Shown here: in pieces, positions 1 through 12,455 of the stretch | Layout: each line of letters starts with the position of its first letter | Position numbering within the stretch: the stretch's first letter is position 1 | Assembly (NCBI GenBank): GCA_031213475.1 | Contig: JARUPZ010000026.1 | Location: 1,318,501-1,382,500, forward strand | DNA: 64,000 bases | Origin: Nereocystis luetkeana | Taxonomy: Eukaryota; Sar; Phaeophyceae; Laminariales; Laminariaceae | Direction: 5' to 3' | Made by a program: the position numbers and the translations under genes | The notes under the pieces: generated by a model | The model's input: the letters and a program-made list of their open reading frames with translations, nothing else | The model's database searches: none | What the model was told of the DNA's origin: nothing

Positions 1-135
1 CAGGCGATAGCTCATCTATCTGTACTTGTTATAAAAGCTTGAGCTATATATAGGCGGTAGCTCAGCTGCCCATGTTTTCAAAGCTTGAGCTATAGATGAT
101 GGATGAGCTAGCTCACGAGCTGTATAAAGTTGAAT
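1..135. repeat. GAGCTATA-type minisatellite, left block
   Basis: About two and a half degenerate copies of a 50-60 bp unit built from 'aggcggtagctcatctgc', 'catgttttcaaagcttgagc' and 'gagctata'. The same unit recurs at 1.9-2.4 kb. The array probably continues left of the window. No coding frame is preserved through it. Confidence 0.8.
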
Positions 136-323
136 AATAAAGCGAATGCCATACCTTACGCGAACGACACCAACACAAACAACCATACCCGGTACTGTTT
201 CGTACGTACCAGGTACAGTATGTATGTGATATGAGATCGGAGCTTTTTCTGTTCTGAAAGTACCCAACGAAGTATAGGTCGACGCCCGGCAGAATTGATT
301 TCTTCGCTTTTTTTCAACAACAG

Positions 324-1289
324 CTGTCGGCTGGCACCGCACACACAACACACAACGCACAACACAACACCGACATCAAACAGCAACACCCCTAGCATAG
401 CGACGACGCCGGGCAGCAGCTCTAGAAGTGGCGCTTCGGCCGTAGACGAGGCTGGCGGCGGACAGCAAGGGCGTTCGTCGATTGACGTGGACCCCTCCAC
501 GAACGCCGTCGATGTGGATAAGGACCACGATCAGACCCAGGGTGAAAACCAGGTGCGTGGTTGTGGTTCGGAGGTCGTGCGGTCATAGGGCAGTAGTTCC
601 AGTTTGAAATTGTTTCCCGTCTTTACCATGGTGCTGCTGCACGAGCTCATAGTCCAATCTGCATGCCTCTCTGTGCTACCGCTGTAGTCGCCAGGTGGAT
701 GCACATGTATAGGTATGTGACAAGCTGTAGCTGTGCAGGATTTAGGGTTTCATCGCTCGTGCAAGTGTTTTGTGTGTGTGTGAGTACAGCAGTAAACAAA
801 CAACGAGAACGATCTCAGCAGTTTTTGTTTTCGTTGACAGCTGATGTTATCTTGCCGATGTGATGTGTGCACGAGATGCCTCGCTTGTTCCGCGCTCTTA
901 TGCGTGCTTGCATCTTCCCACGCCGCTTTCACCAACAGCAGGCCAAAGAGACAGCCATGCGTGACCTACAAGCACCAAACGGGTTTCAGCGGTGTACCGT
1001 ACCAGGCAAACCGGGCACCAGGTCTATTGTGTGCGATCATGGCGTGCGATTCGAGCAAGATTGCTCGGAGCCAGACCCCACGAAGCAGCGTTGGTTATGT
1101 GCGTGTTCAAACGGAAACCAAGACTACATTCGTATTGAAGTGCCCGCCCTGTCATCTGAGCAGGCGCTTCAGGCGGTACCTCCCAGGTTATCCAACCCTA
1201 CGGCAGAGGTTGAGGCCCTTTCTGCTGGCGAAGCGACGGACGACGACTGCGACGACGAGTACAAAGGGGAAAGCTCAAGCTTCACGTAG
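324..1289 (+). CDS. Candidate two-exon gene, hypothetical protein (5' end unresolved)
   Basis: Two open stretches join in frame. The first ends at 552 with CAG followed by a GTGCGT donor. The second starts at 939 after 'tttcaccaacag' and runs to a stop at 1289; both junctions are phase 0. The first exon encodes a Ser/Thr/Gly- and Asp-rich, low-complexity stretch. The second encodes a segment with five Cys (around RCTVPGKPG and VCDHG) and a very acidic tail (TDDDCDDEY). There is no ATG in the first open stretch, so an upstream exon is needed; an acceptor-like 'tttttttcaacaacag' ends at 323. Another frame is open over 841-1341 from a second acceptor at 840, so the acceptor choice is not certain. 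No family recognised. Confidence 0.4.
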
Positions 1290-1902
1290 TAGATGCCTTG
1301 GGGATAAAGGGCGGCACCGGCGGATCTTCTGTGTTTTGTGATGGGGTTGCTCGTTCGTCTATTTTCTGCTTGTTTTTTTTTATCGATGTAGATGGTTTTT
1401 TTGTTTCTACCTCTCTCTGTCTCTCTTCGTCCTTGCCCCGTATGGTAGGCTGTAGCCACGAAAGCCGTGTTCAAGGAACGGTGTGTACGGATTAAGATGA
1501 TGCTGATATGGTGGATGGGTTGGACGGCTTGACTTCTCGCTGGCGTTGCAGCGTACCAGTAGCAGTAGCCTCGTTAGTCATGGATTGTGTTTTCAGAAGT
1601 CAAGTATGCGAATAAATGCTAATAATAACAACATTAATAAAGATTAATGTTGAATACTGATAGCCTCTAAACTTAAACTTACGTTTAACCTCGGACATAT
1701 CCTGAGCTAGCACATCTGCATGGTTAGCTGTCCAACCGATTTGTAGATATTGTTATTGATATTCCTATACATACACAGACTCGTATACATTCGCACTTGT
1801 CCCCAAGGGCGGGATTTTTCGGCTACTCATCTTACATGCATACGTTGCCGAGAAAGGGCTACAATGAGCTGCGTACATGAGCTATGATTGCAATCTTCGG
1901 GG

Positions 1903-2380
1903 GTGAACTATAGGCGGTAGCTCATCTGCACATGTTTCGAAACCTTGAGATATAGGCGGTAGCTCATCTGCGCATGTGTTGAAGGCTTGAGATGATAGCT
2001 CATCTACACACATTTGTCCAAGGTGAGCTATAGGAGCTACATGAGCTAGCTCATCTGCCTCCGAGATGAGCTATTATAGGAGATACATGAGATACACATG
2101 TTTTCCCCCGCTTGAGCTATGGGCGATAGCTCATCTGCACGTGTTTCCAAAGCTTGAGCTATGGAGGATTGCTTATCTACACATTTGCCCAAGGTGAGCT
2201 ATAGGAGCTACATGAGCTAGCTCATCTGCCCCCGAGATGAGGTATAGGAGCTACATAAGCAACACATGCTTCCCTCGGCTTGAGCTATTATAGGCGGTAG
2301 ATGATCTACACATGTTTTCAAAGCTTGGGCTATACACGATAGATGAGCTAAGTCAGGATCTGTCCGAGGTGTTAACTAGT
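1903..2380. repeat. GAGCTATA-type minisatellite, right block with a higher-order period
   Basis: Eight or so degenerate 50-60 bp units of the same family as at 1-135. A longer period of about 171 bp is visible: 'ggtgagctataggagctac' begins at 2022 and again at 2193. The two blocks bracket the candidate gene at 324-1289. Confidence 0.85.
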
Positions 2381-2627
2381 TGCATATACAACGTAACAGC
2401 ATAAACGTAAGCGTCATGTGTGCATCATTCTGAACGTTACAATCATCCCTATCCTTCGGACAGGTGTGGTACGACTCCTCCTGCAACTGAGCCCTAGCAC
2501 GACTCTCACGGAAACGTTTACACAGCCTAGTTGGTAAAAGGCCACCTAGATCCCCGTCATCGAGTTATCAACCCCTTCTTTTCATGCAAACCAGCACAAT
2601 ATACACACGTTGTTCGAGGCCCTGTAG

Positions 2628-2954
2628 GGAGTTCTACGGGAAGGGAACAACGTGTACGGTAGTTTGTCAGAGAAAAGCGTTGACGAACTTCTACCGTTCC
2701 GTGAGATGCATGCACAATACCGTCCTGTATAATCATATTCCCTACGTCACTAATCTATCCTTACATCCCGACATATTCTGTCTCGAACCTTCGATACACC
2801 ATTCGCGTATGACCCACCAACAGTTTGCCATGACGCTCACCTTGCTGTGACCGTGACCTGCTCAGACTGTAGTTGCCCACCACGGCACCCAACCGATGTG
2901 AAGTATGCTGTTTATGTTTCCTGTCCAGCGGGGAACACCGAAGCCACCGATTGA
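2628..2954 (+). CDS. Candidate terminal exons of an unknown gene
   Basis: Exon 2628-2700 follows 'ttcgaggccctgtag' and ends at a GTGAGA donor in phase 1. Exon 2866-2954 follows 'gacctgctcag', completes the codon and ends at TGA. The joined frame runs from GVLREGNNVYG through CSCPPRHPTD to a stop after EATD. Texture and phase agreement are the only support. The upstream part is not identified and no domain is recognised. Confidence 0.28.
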
Positions 2955-3629
2955 TTCAAGACGGTGCGTCAGGAAAACCTTGTTCATAACCATGGCTAAC
3001 AAGGAGACAGACATCATCCACGGCTGTATCTGTAATCGTTACCCCCGCACAATTAAGAGGGCGCTTGTCTTGCTCTTCAACGGCAAGGCTCAGTGAAACA
3101 ATATAAAAGTGCGACAATCTCCGTTTACTAAATAAACGAAAAATGAAAATATCATGCCATACGTGTCCAAGTACCCCAAGATGTGAAATTATTTGCACAT
3201 ATTACCCAAATAAATATGTTTAGATACATTGTAAAACGAAGCCTCAGTATACCAGGCATGATACAAGCCCCCGCATTCTAGTTAGTGTGCAAGTATTTTC
3301 CCTTCAAACAGTATGTTAGTTCCAGCACACATGGTCCGAGAGGGAGAGGAGTTGTTCGGAGGAGAAGTGGGAGAAGCGCCAAAAATTGACCAGGAGTCAT
3401 CATGAAGTTGTGGACAAAATAAATGACAAATGGATGAAACCTACCTGCAGTGAGGGACGACACACTCGTTTTCCCAAAAAAAGCAAGTAGGGGAGTCAAA
3501 ACCTCTAACGGTATACCGATAGGTCGTGCATTTCAGTGTTTACACATTTTCAAGGCACTTTACCTTTTTGATGCATGCTAATATACGTCGTCCAACGAGT
3601 ATGTTTTACCTCCTGACTTCGATCACCAG

Positions 3630-4032
3630 CGCTCGCAACCGCTCACAGTTGAGTGTAGCAGTCGAGAAAATTCTATCGTTTCAGTCACCAAGCAACACGA
3701 ATACCGGGCACCATTTTGCCCAACAACGCCGGTGGCCGTGGTTCTCCGGATTTGTTTTTGCGAATTTACTAAAATAGTAAGTACCTTATTCACAACTTGT
3801 GAAAAGTGATAAACAGCGAACACCACTCACGGAGGGATTAGGTATTTTTTGCATACAGATGACGACTGCGCAGTCTAGGCACACGCCTCGATTCGAGTCC
3901 GTGGGGGATAAAGTTGCCGAACCCTGCTACCGATCCAAATCAAAAGGAGTCTACTGTAACGGAGACGGGGGAGAGCTACCCGTTACGGACCCCAAACCTA
4001 GGTTGCGATTGGGAAGAAGTAGGAGATGGTAG
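3630..4032 (+). CDS. Candidate two-exon 3' gene end, hypothetical protein
   Basis: Exon 3630-3776 (49 codons) follows a pyrimidine-rich acceptor ending 'gatcaccag' and stops at a GTAAGT donor in phase 0. Exon 3859-4032 follows 'ggtattttttgcatacag', begins with ATG and ends in TAG (57 codons). The 82 bp intron lies between. The product has several Cys in the first exon (CEF, FCP) and a basic Arg-rich end (RLRLGRSRRW). Exon 2 could also be a separate ORF starting at its ATG. No family recognised. Confidence 0.4.
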
Positions 4033-4299
4033 TGCAAACGACTACATACAACTGGGGAAAACATAAAATCGTGCTATAATACTCTCGCTTACCTACTACG
4101 CCAAACAGAAACCTCATGTTGTTCCTTCAACTCTAACAAATTGCAGTTGTACAGCAACCCTTGCGTCAGAACTTTGTATCCATCACATGATATTAATCCT
4201 CCGTTCAACCCGAATCCTCAACCTGAAACTCATACATTAAAATTTACCGACGACCGTGCTTGCGATGGGAAAAACAGTTAAATCATTCCCCCACAACCT

Positions 4300-5280
4300 T
4301 TGATTTTTTTAACAATAACCCTTGGCTTTGAAATTGTCACAGTTAGTTGTGATGTGCTTTGTATTGTTTCGTGGACGGACCGCGGTGGTAATTTTCGTCA
4401 CCGAATGTGGGATTGGGTCGGTAGGCTAGGGCCTATAAAGAGCGGAGGCTGGCCAATCGCGCCTCAGCCATCCGCGTTCTTGGCCTCGAGGGCGTGGGAG
4501 GTGAGGGTTTCCGATGACGCGTTATTGGGTTACGCTTGCCGAACAAAATGCTGCCTGCGAGATGATCACTTCGGAAGGGGTGGACAGATCTTAGTAGTAG
4601 ATCCTTATGGGGGTTTGGTGTTTGATGCCTAAGGCCGACCCTCTGACCCGAACCCTAACCCTAACCCGAAGCCGAACCATATGCAAGTGGTCAGTGCTGG
4701 GATGCTGTGCTGGGTAAGACTCTTGGTTGGCTCGGCCGACGTGGATGCTTAGCTTGGGAAGACTCTAGGTTGACTCGCGATGCTGTGACTGGGAAAGACT
4801 GATGATGATTAAGCCGTGTAAAACATAACCCTAGCCAATCAAAGTTCCTAATAAACTGCCTTAGAAGGCTGTAATATCATGCTTTGTCCACTACTACTGT
4901 CATTCGGCGAGACCCAGGCCTGAGTCCAAGACGAGCGAGGGGGTCTGAGGTTGCTGGTTGGTGAAGCACCAGCAAACAAGGGGGATAGGGGTGGTCGTTT
5001 CGGTGCCACATGCAGCCTTGCCCTTAGAGCCACCAGGCAAGAAAAAATCGGGCGTCTGTGTGGTATGCCAACAACCACCACATGTCTGCATCTAACGGAC
5101 GCGTTTTACGATGGAGGTGGCACATTTCCGATGTTACGGTTTCTGGATGGCGAGGATCCTCAACACCCAATCGTCGGAGTGGTAATCTTGTTTCGAACAA
5201 AACGCAGATGTATACTTGGGCCAGGGGACTATGCATCGGGACCAAAATTTAGTTTTTGCTGGGGTCAGGTTTCGGCTTAG
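4300..5280 (+). other. Two unassigned open frames around a small repeat
   Basis: Open frames at 4300-4632 (110 codons) and 4951-5280 (109 codons) have protein-like composition, but both open on TTG, not ATG, and no splice pair joins them. The second contains GMPTTTTCLHLTDAFYDGG and ends QVSA. They may be exons of one gene or chance. Between them lie a telomere-like CCCTAA run (4653-4667) and a three-copy repeat of about 40 bp. Confidence 0.22.
4700..4801. repeat. Three-copy short tandem repeat
   Basis: Units starting near 4700, 4742 and 4778 share 'gatgctgtg...tgggaaagact' and 'ggttgactcg'. The units are about 36-42 bp and moderately diverged. Confidence 0.6.
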
Positions 5281-8170
5281 GCATGGAGCTCTCTCAGCAA
5301 GGAAGGAGAGCCTCAGAAAAATTAGGGTGAACCTACATACTAGACCGGCTCATCACCATTATTATGCAGGTCCTGAACATATATATGCGCTGTCCGCGAG
5401 TAGTCAGAGCAAGCAAGCACCCTTCGGAGATAAGACACCATCAAGGTGACAGTTGAAGAAGGAGCGACGCCGGGCACCACGTTTGCCACGGACGACGGAC
5501 GACGGGTTTTTCAAGGGCCGCGAAAGAGGAAAGCTTGTCGACGACCAACACCATATCAAAGTGGTCGCGAAACGAATGGGGCACGCTCGAAGCTGGCTGC
5601 AGAACTGACCTTGTTCAAACAGGAATGGCCGAGGCGAACGGAGTCCCGATTTAAATAAAAACAATTCCAGGGGATTGGGCATTTGCAAAACATAATATTT
5701 TTAACTATATCATCCCCAATTCGTTTGATTGTTTTGAGAAGACGTCTTGCATCCTGTACCCCCCGTTGCCTACCTAACTGCCATACGCACGTACAGCAGT
5801 AGTACGAGGGGAGTGCGCTACTACTACTACTGCTACGATGAACGCGTAACTATTATGAGAGTTTGAGGCACCTGGTGCATACAAACGGCACCAATCGTCC
5901 TGCCATGGTCTACGCAATGTACGAGTATAACCCACTTCGTACTAGGCACCACCCTGCCCGCGAATGTAAGCTCCGTTTCTGGTCCATCCAGAAGCATCAG
6001 CATCACTGTTTTCGTACCCATATGGACGCTGTGTCCTTAAAACCCATGGATGTGTTTGCACACTATGCATTGACGCCTCCACATTTTGATCAATTGCCGG
6101 TACGTGTAGGGTGGCCTAATGGGGTGTTTGAGTGGGCTAGTCACATGTATTTGTTGGTGTACTATTTTAGGTGTGGTTATAGATGGATGGTATTTTTTCC
6201 TAGCGTCGTTATTGTCATTTTTCATTTATTTACTATCCCTCCGGTATTTCTTTCTATCCTCGGCGAGTTTGTGCTGGCGGCAATCAGTCCCCATCGGCGC
6301 TCGTGTAGCCGATCGAAAATTCCTCGGTTGCTTGGACAAATGCGTCATTGCTGGGGAGCTCCATCTCGCAATCTACCCCGTCTCATCGTTTTTAAGTCGT
6401 CAGCTTAAGGCTACCGTCGTCCCATAATTAAATGTCGTTCGCGCCGTGGTACGCCCGTCACCGTTCTTCTAGCAATCGCAGTACACAAGGAAAAAATCAA
6501 GATATTGCCCATGAATTGTGGACGGTAAAACATTCGCGGTACTAAGACAACCAGCCTATTGGTTGTGTAATGATTGTGAGACCGATTCCTGCCTTTCACC
6601 AAGTGCCATCAATAACCGTGTACTGATATCTACCCCTAAAAGTCACCTCTACTGGGAGCGGTAAAAACGACGAAATATTTCAAGGACCACACGCATCTGC
6701 ACGTATATGTCTGTTCGACTTCCACGCGGTTCCAACCATGGCCTCCCTGTTTCCTCGGACGGTAGATTATCCCGCTAGTAGTCGATTGATGGTAGGATGT
6801 TCTACTCCTCAATATAACTTCAGACGTTTGAACACAGACAGCTAACTGTACTACGCGCGATCGCCGCTGCGGTCGTCGGGACATTGCTCAGGTTGTAACG
6901 ATCAATAAATCTGTAGGCTGGGGTTTCTAGACATGCTCGCCTCGAGCCTATTGATTTTAGATCACGCGGAGTGTCTGGGTCTCGAAAAAAGGGGTGTCCT
7001 AACTCAGGATGATGGTTTTGCTTGATGTCACGCTCTCAAAAGTGTTTTTTCAACGTTCAAAAAGTACGGGTGGGGGTGATATCCTTTCAACTCCAGGACC
7101 TATTTCACATGGAGGAGGTGTTGGCGATATTTCATACTTGATCCTATATCTACCAGTGTATTCGTTTGGCCACAGCCATCTTTTTTACCTTTGATATTCC
7201 TCACTAAATCATTTACAAAGCTATGATACCATCCTATTTTATGTAAACACGACCAGTTTTAGCGGGGTTATCGTGATCAGATCTATACACTTGGTACAGT
7301 CTACCATACTCAAGTATATTTTGGATGGACAATATTGAATCCGGTACTCCGGCCATGGCCCTACACCATGCTTTGCATGTATGTACTATATTTCTCGCTC
7401 AGTCCTATCCACCTTTTTCAAGCTATACAGCACGATGTTCTGAACGAAATCCTGGACATCTTTGACATCATTTTCTCTGCAAGATGCACAATATTTTGCA
7501 CTGAACAATTCTATGATGTATCCACGCTAAAATCCTATGTTTTCAATGTTCAGTACTCTAAACAAACATCCCGCTTAAACGAAGGAGCGATGTCGAGCTG
7601 TGAATACTGCTGTATGATGGTGACAGGTTAGATCAAACATTGTATACCGCGCGAAGGTCGGCTTACTGTATTCTGTCCGCAGCTGACTATGGTTCAGAAC
7701 AACAGTTTAGTGAGTTACGCCAAGTACGCTGATTGGTACGTATCTGGCGCCGGTAGTCCCAACGACAACATGGGTCACACTAACACGTCCTATATGGTCT
7801 TTGCAAACTCGATGCCACAAGGAAATAATAGTTGTGCACGCGCATCTTCGTCGCTGTAGAACAACACACTTCAGGTATGATGAGCACATATCATCAAAAC
7901 ATAATTGACTATCTATGAAGAGTAAAGGCCGTATTTTTGAAAACTGCGCGAGAGAGGCACGCAATACCTACAAACATGTCGTCTGTAAATTAATTGCCGA
8001 TTCGTGATAAAACGGGGTTACCTGGTACCACTTGGCTTCAACCGCAGTAGTACGTAGGTAGTATCCATCTAGATGTAGTGGTGTGTTGTTTCACGGATTA
8101 GGTTCTTGTTACACAATATATGTATGCACCAGCCGGTCTTACACTTTATTGTAAACCGTGGACACTAGTA
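5281..8170. other. Stretch without an assignable gene
   Basis: Several frames of 60-180 codons stay open on both strands (for example 5863-6408 plus and 5833-6021 minus, which overlap), but none has a family signature or a matched splice pair. An open frame at 7335-7631 (plus) has plausible composition and ends beside a possible GTTAGA donor. I cannot tell exon from chance here. Confidence 0.4.
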
Positions 8171-8275
8171 CGGGGGACCACAAGAAGAGGTAAGATCAAA
8201 GCTTGTTGGTGAAAATAGTTCAAATGTTAGGTTTTTGCGTGAACAGTACGCCTGTTTACTATGTATGGTTCCCCG
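8171..8275. mobile_element. Degenerate MITE of the CGGGGGACC family, copy 1
   Basis: Begins CGGGGGACCA after 'agta' and ends 'actatgtatggttccccg'. Internal 'aaatgttaggttttt' and 'cctgtttactat' match the corresponding parts of the copy at 62381-62479. Size is 105 bp against 99-104 bp for the others. This is the most decayed of four copies. Confidence 0.65.
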
Positions 8276-8295
8276 CGATAGTACTTTCTATATTA

Positions 8296-8768
8296 TTAGC
8301 AGAGTAACGAGCCTGCAGTACGCATACTGTAGGTAGAGAGCAGAACGCCACAGCATGGCACAGTATAGCTACTCGCACGATAGCGCTCCATGATGTGCCG
8401 TGGAGGTCCGTGGAAGGCTCCGTCGTAGGCCGTGAAAGTTGGCATGAAATGATTTTTGCAAATGTATGTACCAGACGGCACGCACAGGCATGTCGCAAAA
8501 AAGAACAAAATGTACATGACTCCAAACGCTTTTCGATCGATTTGGGTGATGGAAATAATCGACGTTGTGGATGGGGGTAGCGACACTATCTCGCGCTCTA
8601 GTTTACCCTTGTTTTTAAATCGGATTTTAGCGTACACGCCACCTCGGACCCGGTACACAGGGGAGTCAACACTATTGAATACCTGGCTCTGGCCCAACGC
8701 CATTGTATGTAGAAACTCATTTAATTTCGTATTAGGAGTTCCAGATACGTCTACAACATAATACAAGG
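8296..8768 (-). pseudogene. Open frame resembling a Ty1/copia pol protease region
   Basis: A frame of about 157 codons starts after a pyrimidine-rich acceptor-like 'tttggctttgtttctacgag' and runs to a stop at 8296. Near its start it reads YYVVDVSGTPN, a broken D-S-G-like site. It later has VRGGVYAKIRF and then SIISITQIDRKAFG. That order, and the 'ISxxQxDRKG' ending, is what follows the protease in copia polyproteins from stramenopile genomes as I remember them. No integrase, reverse transcriptase or RNase H part follows in the window and no LTRs are seen, so this would be an isolated remnant. It could instead be an exon of an unrelated gene. The MITE at 8171-8275 lies directly downstream. Confidence 0.35.
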
Positions 8769-8829
8769 CTCGTAGAAACAAAGCCAAAACACGACATGTG
8801 CAAGATCAGTCAGAGAGGTACCTTGAAAG

Positions 8830-11010
8830 CACAAAACATAACCTCACGTGAATCATGTTTGTTTCGTTCGACCCTCGGAATAAGAGGGTGGGGCGGGTTG
8901 GGGTAATGTGGCGTCTGGCAATCCGGCACTGGGGCTTATTTTAGTGATATTATATTTTGACGTGAATCGTTGCGTCGTTACCAAACTTTGTGTGTTCAAC
9001 ATCGGCATCACCCAGCAATCGTAGACTTCAGCACACATGCGGTGTTACCGCGCGTAACACGGCATACGCTGGATCCCTTTGTAGCCAGTATTTTTCGAGC
9101 GGGTCAAAGTCCAGCCCGCATTAAACATAATCTCCAGAAAAAAGAGGGCTTCATATTGACTTGACCTTGTTGACGCGTAGACACTACGCGAGAATATATG
9201 ACGGGCACTAAGCAGTGTTCAGACTGGTATAGGTCGGTAAGGCTCCACGACGAAGGACATTGGTAAAATGCCAACGTCGGCTATGAAACAACGAGTAAAT
9301 GGAATTTACCGTGGCATTGGACACTCCTCGTGTCAGAGAAACTTTTTGCGCTATACAGCGCCAAGAATTGAGTGCACGAGTTGTGTCGGGCTTGGGAACC
9401 CTTTATGACCACACACCCCGATCTTGGAAACAATTTCTTTCAATCAGGGTTGTGTTTTGATCACGCCTTGTGCAAGAAGAGTACGTATGATAATCAAGTG
9501 CCCAGTGGACTCACCAAATAGAAATAATATGTTAAAACAGTCGAGGTAAGCGAGAAGGCCGCGGCCCACCCTTCAGTGCAGCCCTACCCGAACGAATGGA
9601 GGCGTTGATTATCAAACACCGATAAAAATAAAAATCTGCGTGCACCTGCGGCTTGTGGGCTGTTTGCGGAGAACAGGGTGCAGTTATTCCAGCACGGTCG
9701 TGCATCCCACCGCGGGGCGTTGCCTGTGGAGCGTATAACGAACATAGCCACGTGTTGGCTGCCACACAACAAAGCAAGGGGAATATCATTTAGGCCTTTC
9801 CAACAGTGGCCCTCGAATTATGTAAGCGGTTTATTGTTGTTTCTAATCGAACAAATACACGTCGAAATAGTCGCAGAAAAAAAAACACTTTTTTTGCCGA
9901 CCAAAAAAACATCAGTCTTGGTTAGGAATATGCCAGTACTACAGTACTTCTGTAGACGCTTGTGTTATTTTGCAGATGCGAATAATTCTGCTGGTGTGGC
10001 CGTTTCGGCGACTACCGCTAGTAGTGGTAGTTTTCTTTGTGGTAGTTTCCTTAGTTGTGATTTTTCTGTGTTTTATTGGTGTTGTCACGGTAACGAACGC
10101 CCCCGCTAAACCGAGATTTATAATTAATTGCCGATATAAGCGACACGCTTTTTCCCCCTTCTGTACACCGTCGTCGTCATCTGCATATATATATCTATTC
10201 ACTTATCTGCTATTCATTGGAGCAGCTTAGCTGTGGTATGCGATACTCACTGAACGATGGAACATTTTGCACTCTGCATCATACCAATATTCCAACGGGC
10301 GAAACTTCAGTCGTGTTTATCAGGAAGAGTTGGTTCTGTAAGTCTCGGTCCTACATTTTCTGATGTTTTCCCTTGATTGTCACATTTAATTTGGTAGTTC
10401 TCCGCCTCACTCAATAATCGAGGACACATTAATACGAGGTCAACAATCCCATGACCCATGATACCATTAGTATGGCAAGAAATTTTATCACAACCTATAA
10501 AATGGCATTACACAATTAATTGTTGTAAATTTCTGCTTTCGAGTATCTCCGCCAGTCAGAAATCGGAATACTAAGTAAGTAAGTGCGGAGTACGTCTATG
10601 GTAGCTCTTATGACAGTAGGACGAGTCGACCCAAGCTTTGAATGAAAATATGGAACGCCATGACGTTTTTTGGAAGCACCTCCCTTAAAGTACAGAGCAG
10701 TACAACAGTATATTATATATATACCTACAAAACCTGGACGATCTAAACCACATATATATCATATACAAGTAGGGCACTCATCAAATAAAATTGACTTAAT
10801 TACCGCCGTGTGTGACATGACATTACATAGAATTGACGGAATTACCGGAACACTTGGTAAAAATTACAAAGTTAACAGGGCTGTATGAATCTCATAAGGT
10901 GCACTCCTATTCGTACATTACTACACTAGATTTGTCGTCGGTTCCTAACTCTATATGCACGCCCTTATAGCCAACGGTTTGGGCGGTCATTTATAATACG
11001 ACCGGGCCGG
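8830..11010. other. Stretch without an assignable gene
   Basis: Nothing convincing. A hydrophobic frame near 9976-10230 (plus) follows 'tattttgcag' and starts with ATG, but its Val/Phe-rich composition comes from a T/G-rich simple stretch at 10010-10080. The open frame 10670-10888 (plus) lacks an ATG start. Confidence 0.4.
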
Positions 11011-11015
11011 CAAGA

Positions 11016-11249
11016 TCATGTGTCACCCGCTGTCCCGTAGCAAAAGTGAAATACAAGTCCCTGCATTTTCTCTTTCCAGCGGCCCTGCAGCCACAATTGG
11101 ACTTTAAGGTCGCGTTCCGATCCTAGCGACGATATATCTTCATCGTCCCGTTCTTTGAGCGTAATTACCCGAAACCTCGCATTATTTCGATATAACTGTT
11201 GTCCACCAGTAATCCGACATCCTGGCACCAAGAAGCATACGGTCAACAC
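11016..11249 (-). CDS. Candidate coding exon, unknown protein
   Basis: A 77-codon frame of balanced composition with an acidic segment (KERDDEDISS) followed by LKVQLWLQGRWKEKMQG. It has no ATG start in the open part, so it would be an internal or terminal exon ending in TGA at 11016. No family recognised. Confidence 0.3.
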   Translation of the reverse strand: MLTVCFLVPGCRITGGQQLYRNNARFRVITLKERDDEDISSLGSERDLKVQLWLQGRWKEKMQGLVFHFCYGTAGDT

Positions 11250-11532
11250 ACCACTATACCCATACTAGAATAACCGCAGTAGCACTCTTACTGTACAAGC
11301 TTATCTTCTGCGACGGACGGAAATATGCGCCATAGTATTCATATGACTGTCAATTGCCGGACCAGGCCAGAATAGTGATCAAAGACAGGGTTTACCACAT
11401 TCCGATTCGTCCATTGGTAGAGACCGAATTTTACGATCCCAAAGGCATTAAACTTCTGCGAGGGAGGGATATCTGAAGAGCAGAGTTGCAGAAAAGTCGT
11501 TCTCGGTAGGACGTACCAAAATATGGAAATTA

Positions 11533-11787
11533 ATGGACAAGTGTGTGTTACAATCCCCCCAATTATATGCAAACTACAAGAAGGTACAATATGGTGTTTT
11601 CACCAATCTGACGAGAGTTAGTATACCACCAGGAACGGGGCAGCACCCCCCCGCGCCATCTAAACATTCCAACACACTCGGAGTCCCACCATACATCCAA
11701 AACCTACTTTATGCCCAAGTCTTCAACCCAATCTTATACCCAATGTTATCAATAGCAGTACCACGCAATTCAAAACACAATCGGTAA
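11533..11787 (+). CDS. Small ATG-started ORF, 84 codons
   Basis: Starts at an ATG and runs to a stop at 11787. Pro-, Tyr- and Ser-rich, without Cys pattern or membrane segment. Supported only by length and composition. Confidence 0.25.
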   Translation: MDKCVLQSPQLYANYKKVQYGVFTNLTRVSIPPGTGQHPPAPSKHSNTLGVPPYIQNLLYAQVFNPILYPMLSIAVPRNSKHNR

Positions 11788-12385
11788 ACTCCAAAGACCA
11801 GGGGCAGACGCTGTAGCTTCAGGTGTGCAACGTCTCGTCCAGTAACTACTACTACTGAAGTTGCACAGCGTCACAAACGGAAATACACACCCGTACGCAA
11901 CCCACCACAAAGTATTCATGCAATCCCAATTTACATTTTGCACTGCCCGGAACCAAATGATCAACACCCCACCTCTATTCGCCCAATTGTTACTCACTAG
12001 GGGAAACAAGCAGGGCCCAAAAATGCAAAACAACATAAAACACAGCATTCAGACTCAAGCGAAAAGCACTTTGATGCATTAACCAAGAGACACCAGACGG
12101 GCATCTTCTAGTTGTGTCGCACGCTCCGTATGGCTGCAGGCTGAGACCGTCATCAAAGTCGTTCCAGATTTCATAGAATATAGGCAGAGCGACAAAAGGC
12201 TCGGATTGGTGGAGCAGCGCGCAACCGCTTAGGGGTAAGGGAGGGCTTGGCGCACGAGCAAGCCATCGGACCGGAGGAGTAGCGTACGGGCCAGGCTCCA
12301 TGGTGACGGAACGACGCACAGTCAGGGCTGGGAAGCTAGCGAGCTGCGTCCAGGCGAAAATTCGGGTTGAATGATCGGCTCGCAA

Positions 12386-12455
12386 GCAAGGCATCGGAAA
12401 AAGCGCACGGCAAGACATCGCAGAAAGCGCACGGCAAGACATCGCAGAAAGGGAA
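12386..12455. repeat. Three-copy minisatellite, about 23-24 bp unit
   Basis: Unit close to 'gcgcacggcaagacatcgca' repeated three times without gaps. Related fragments ('ggcgcacggg', 'aaggcatcgg') are scattered over 12.23-12.59 kb. Confidence 0.75.

Noticed and set aside
3880-3905. tRNA T-arm-like 'gattcgagtcc'
   Set aside because: No matching acceptor, D or anticodon stems in the flanks; similar TTCGA words at 28.34, 45.29, 47.43 and 59.15 kb also failed.
4653-4667. Telomere-like CCCTAACCCTAACCC
   Set aside because: Only two and a half units inside unique sequence; too short to call a telomere or an interstitial telomeric repeat with meaning.
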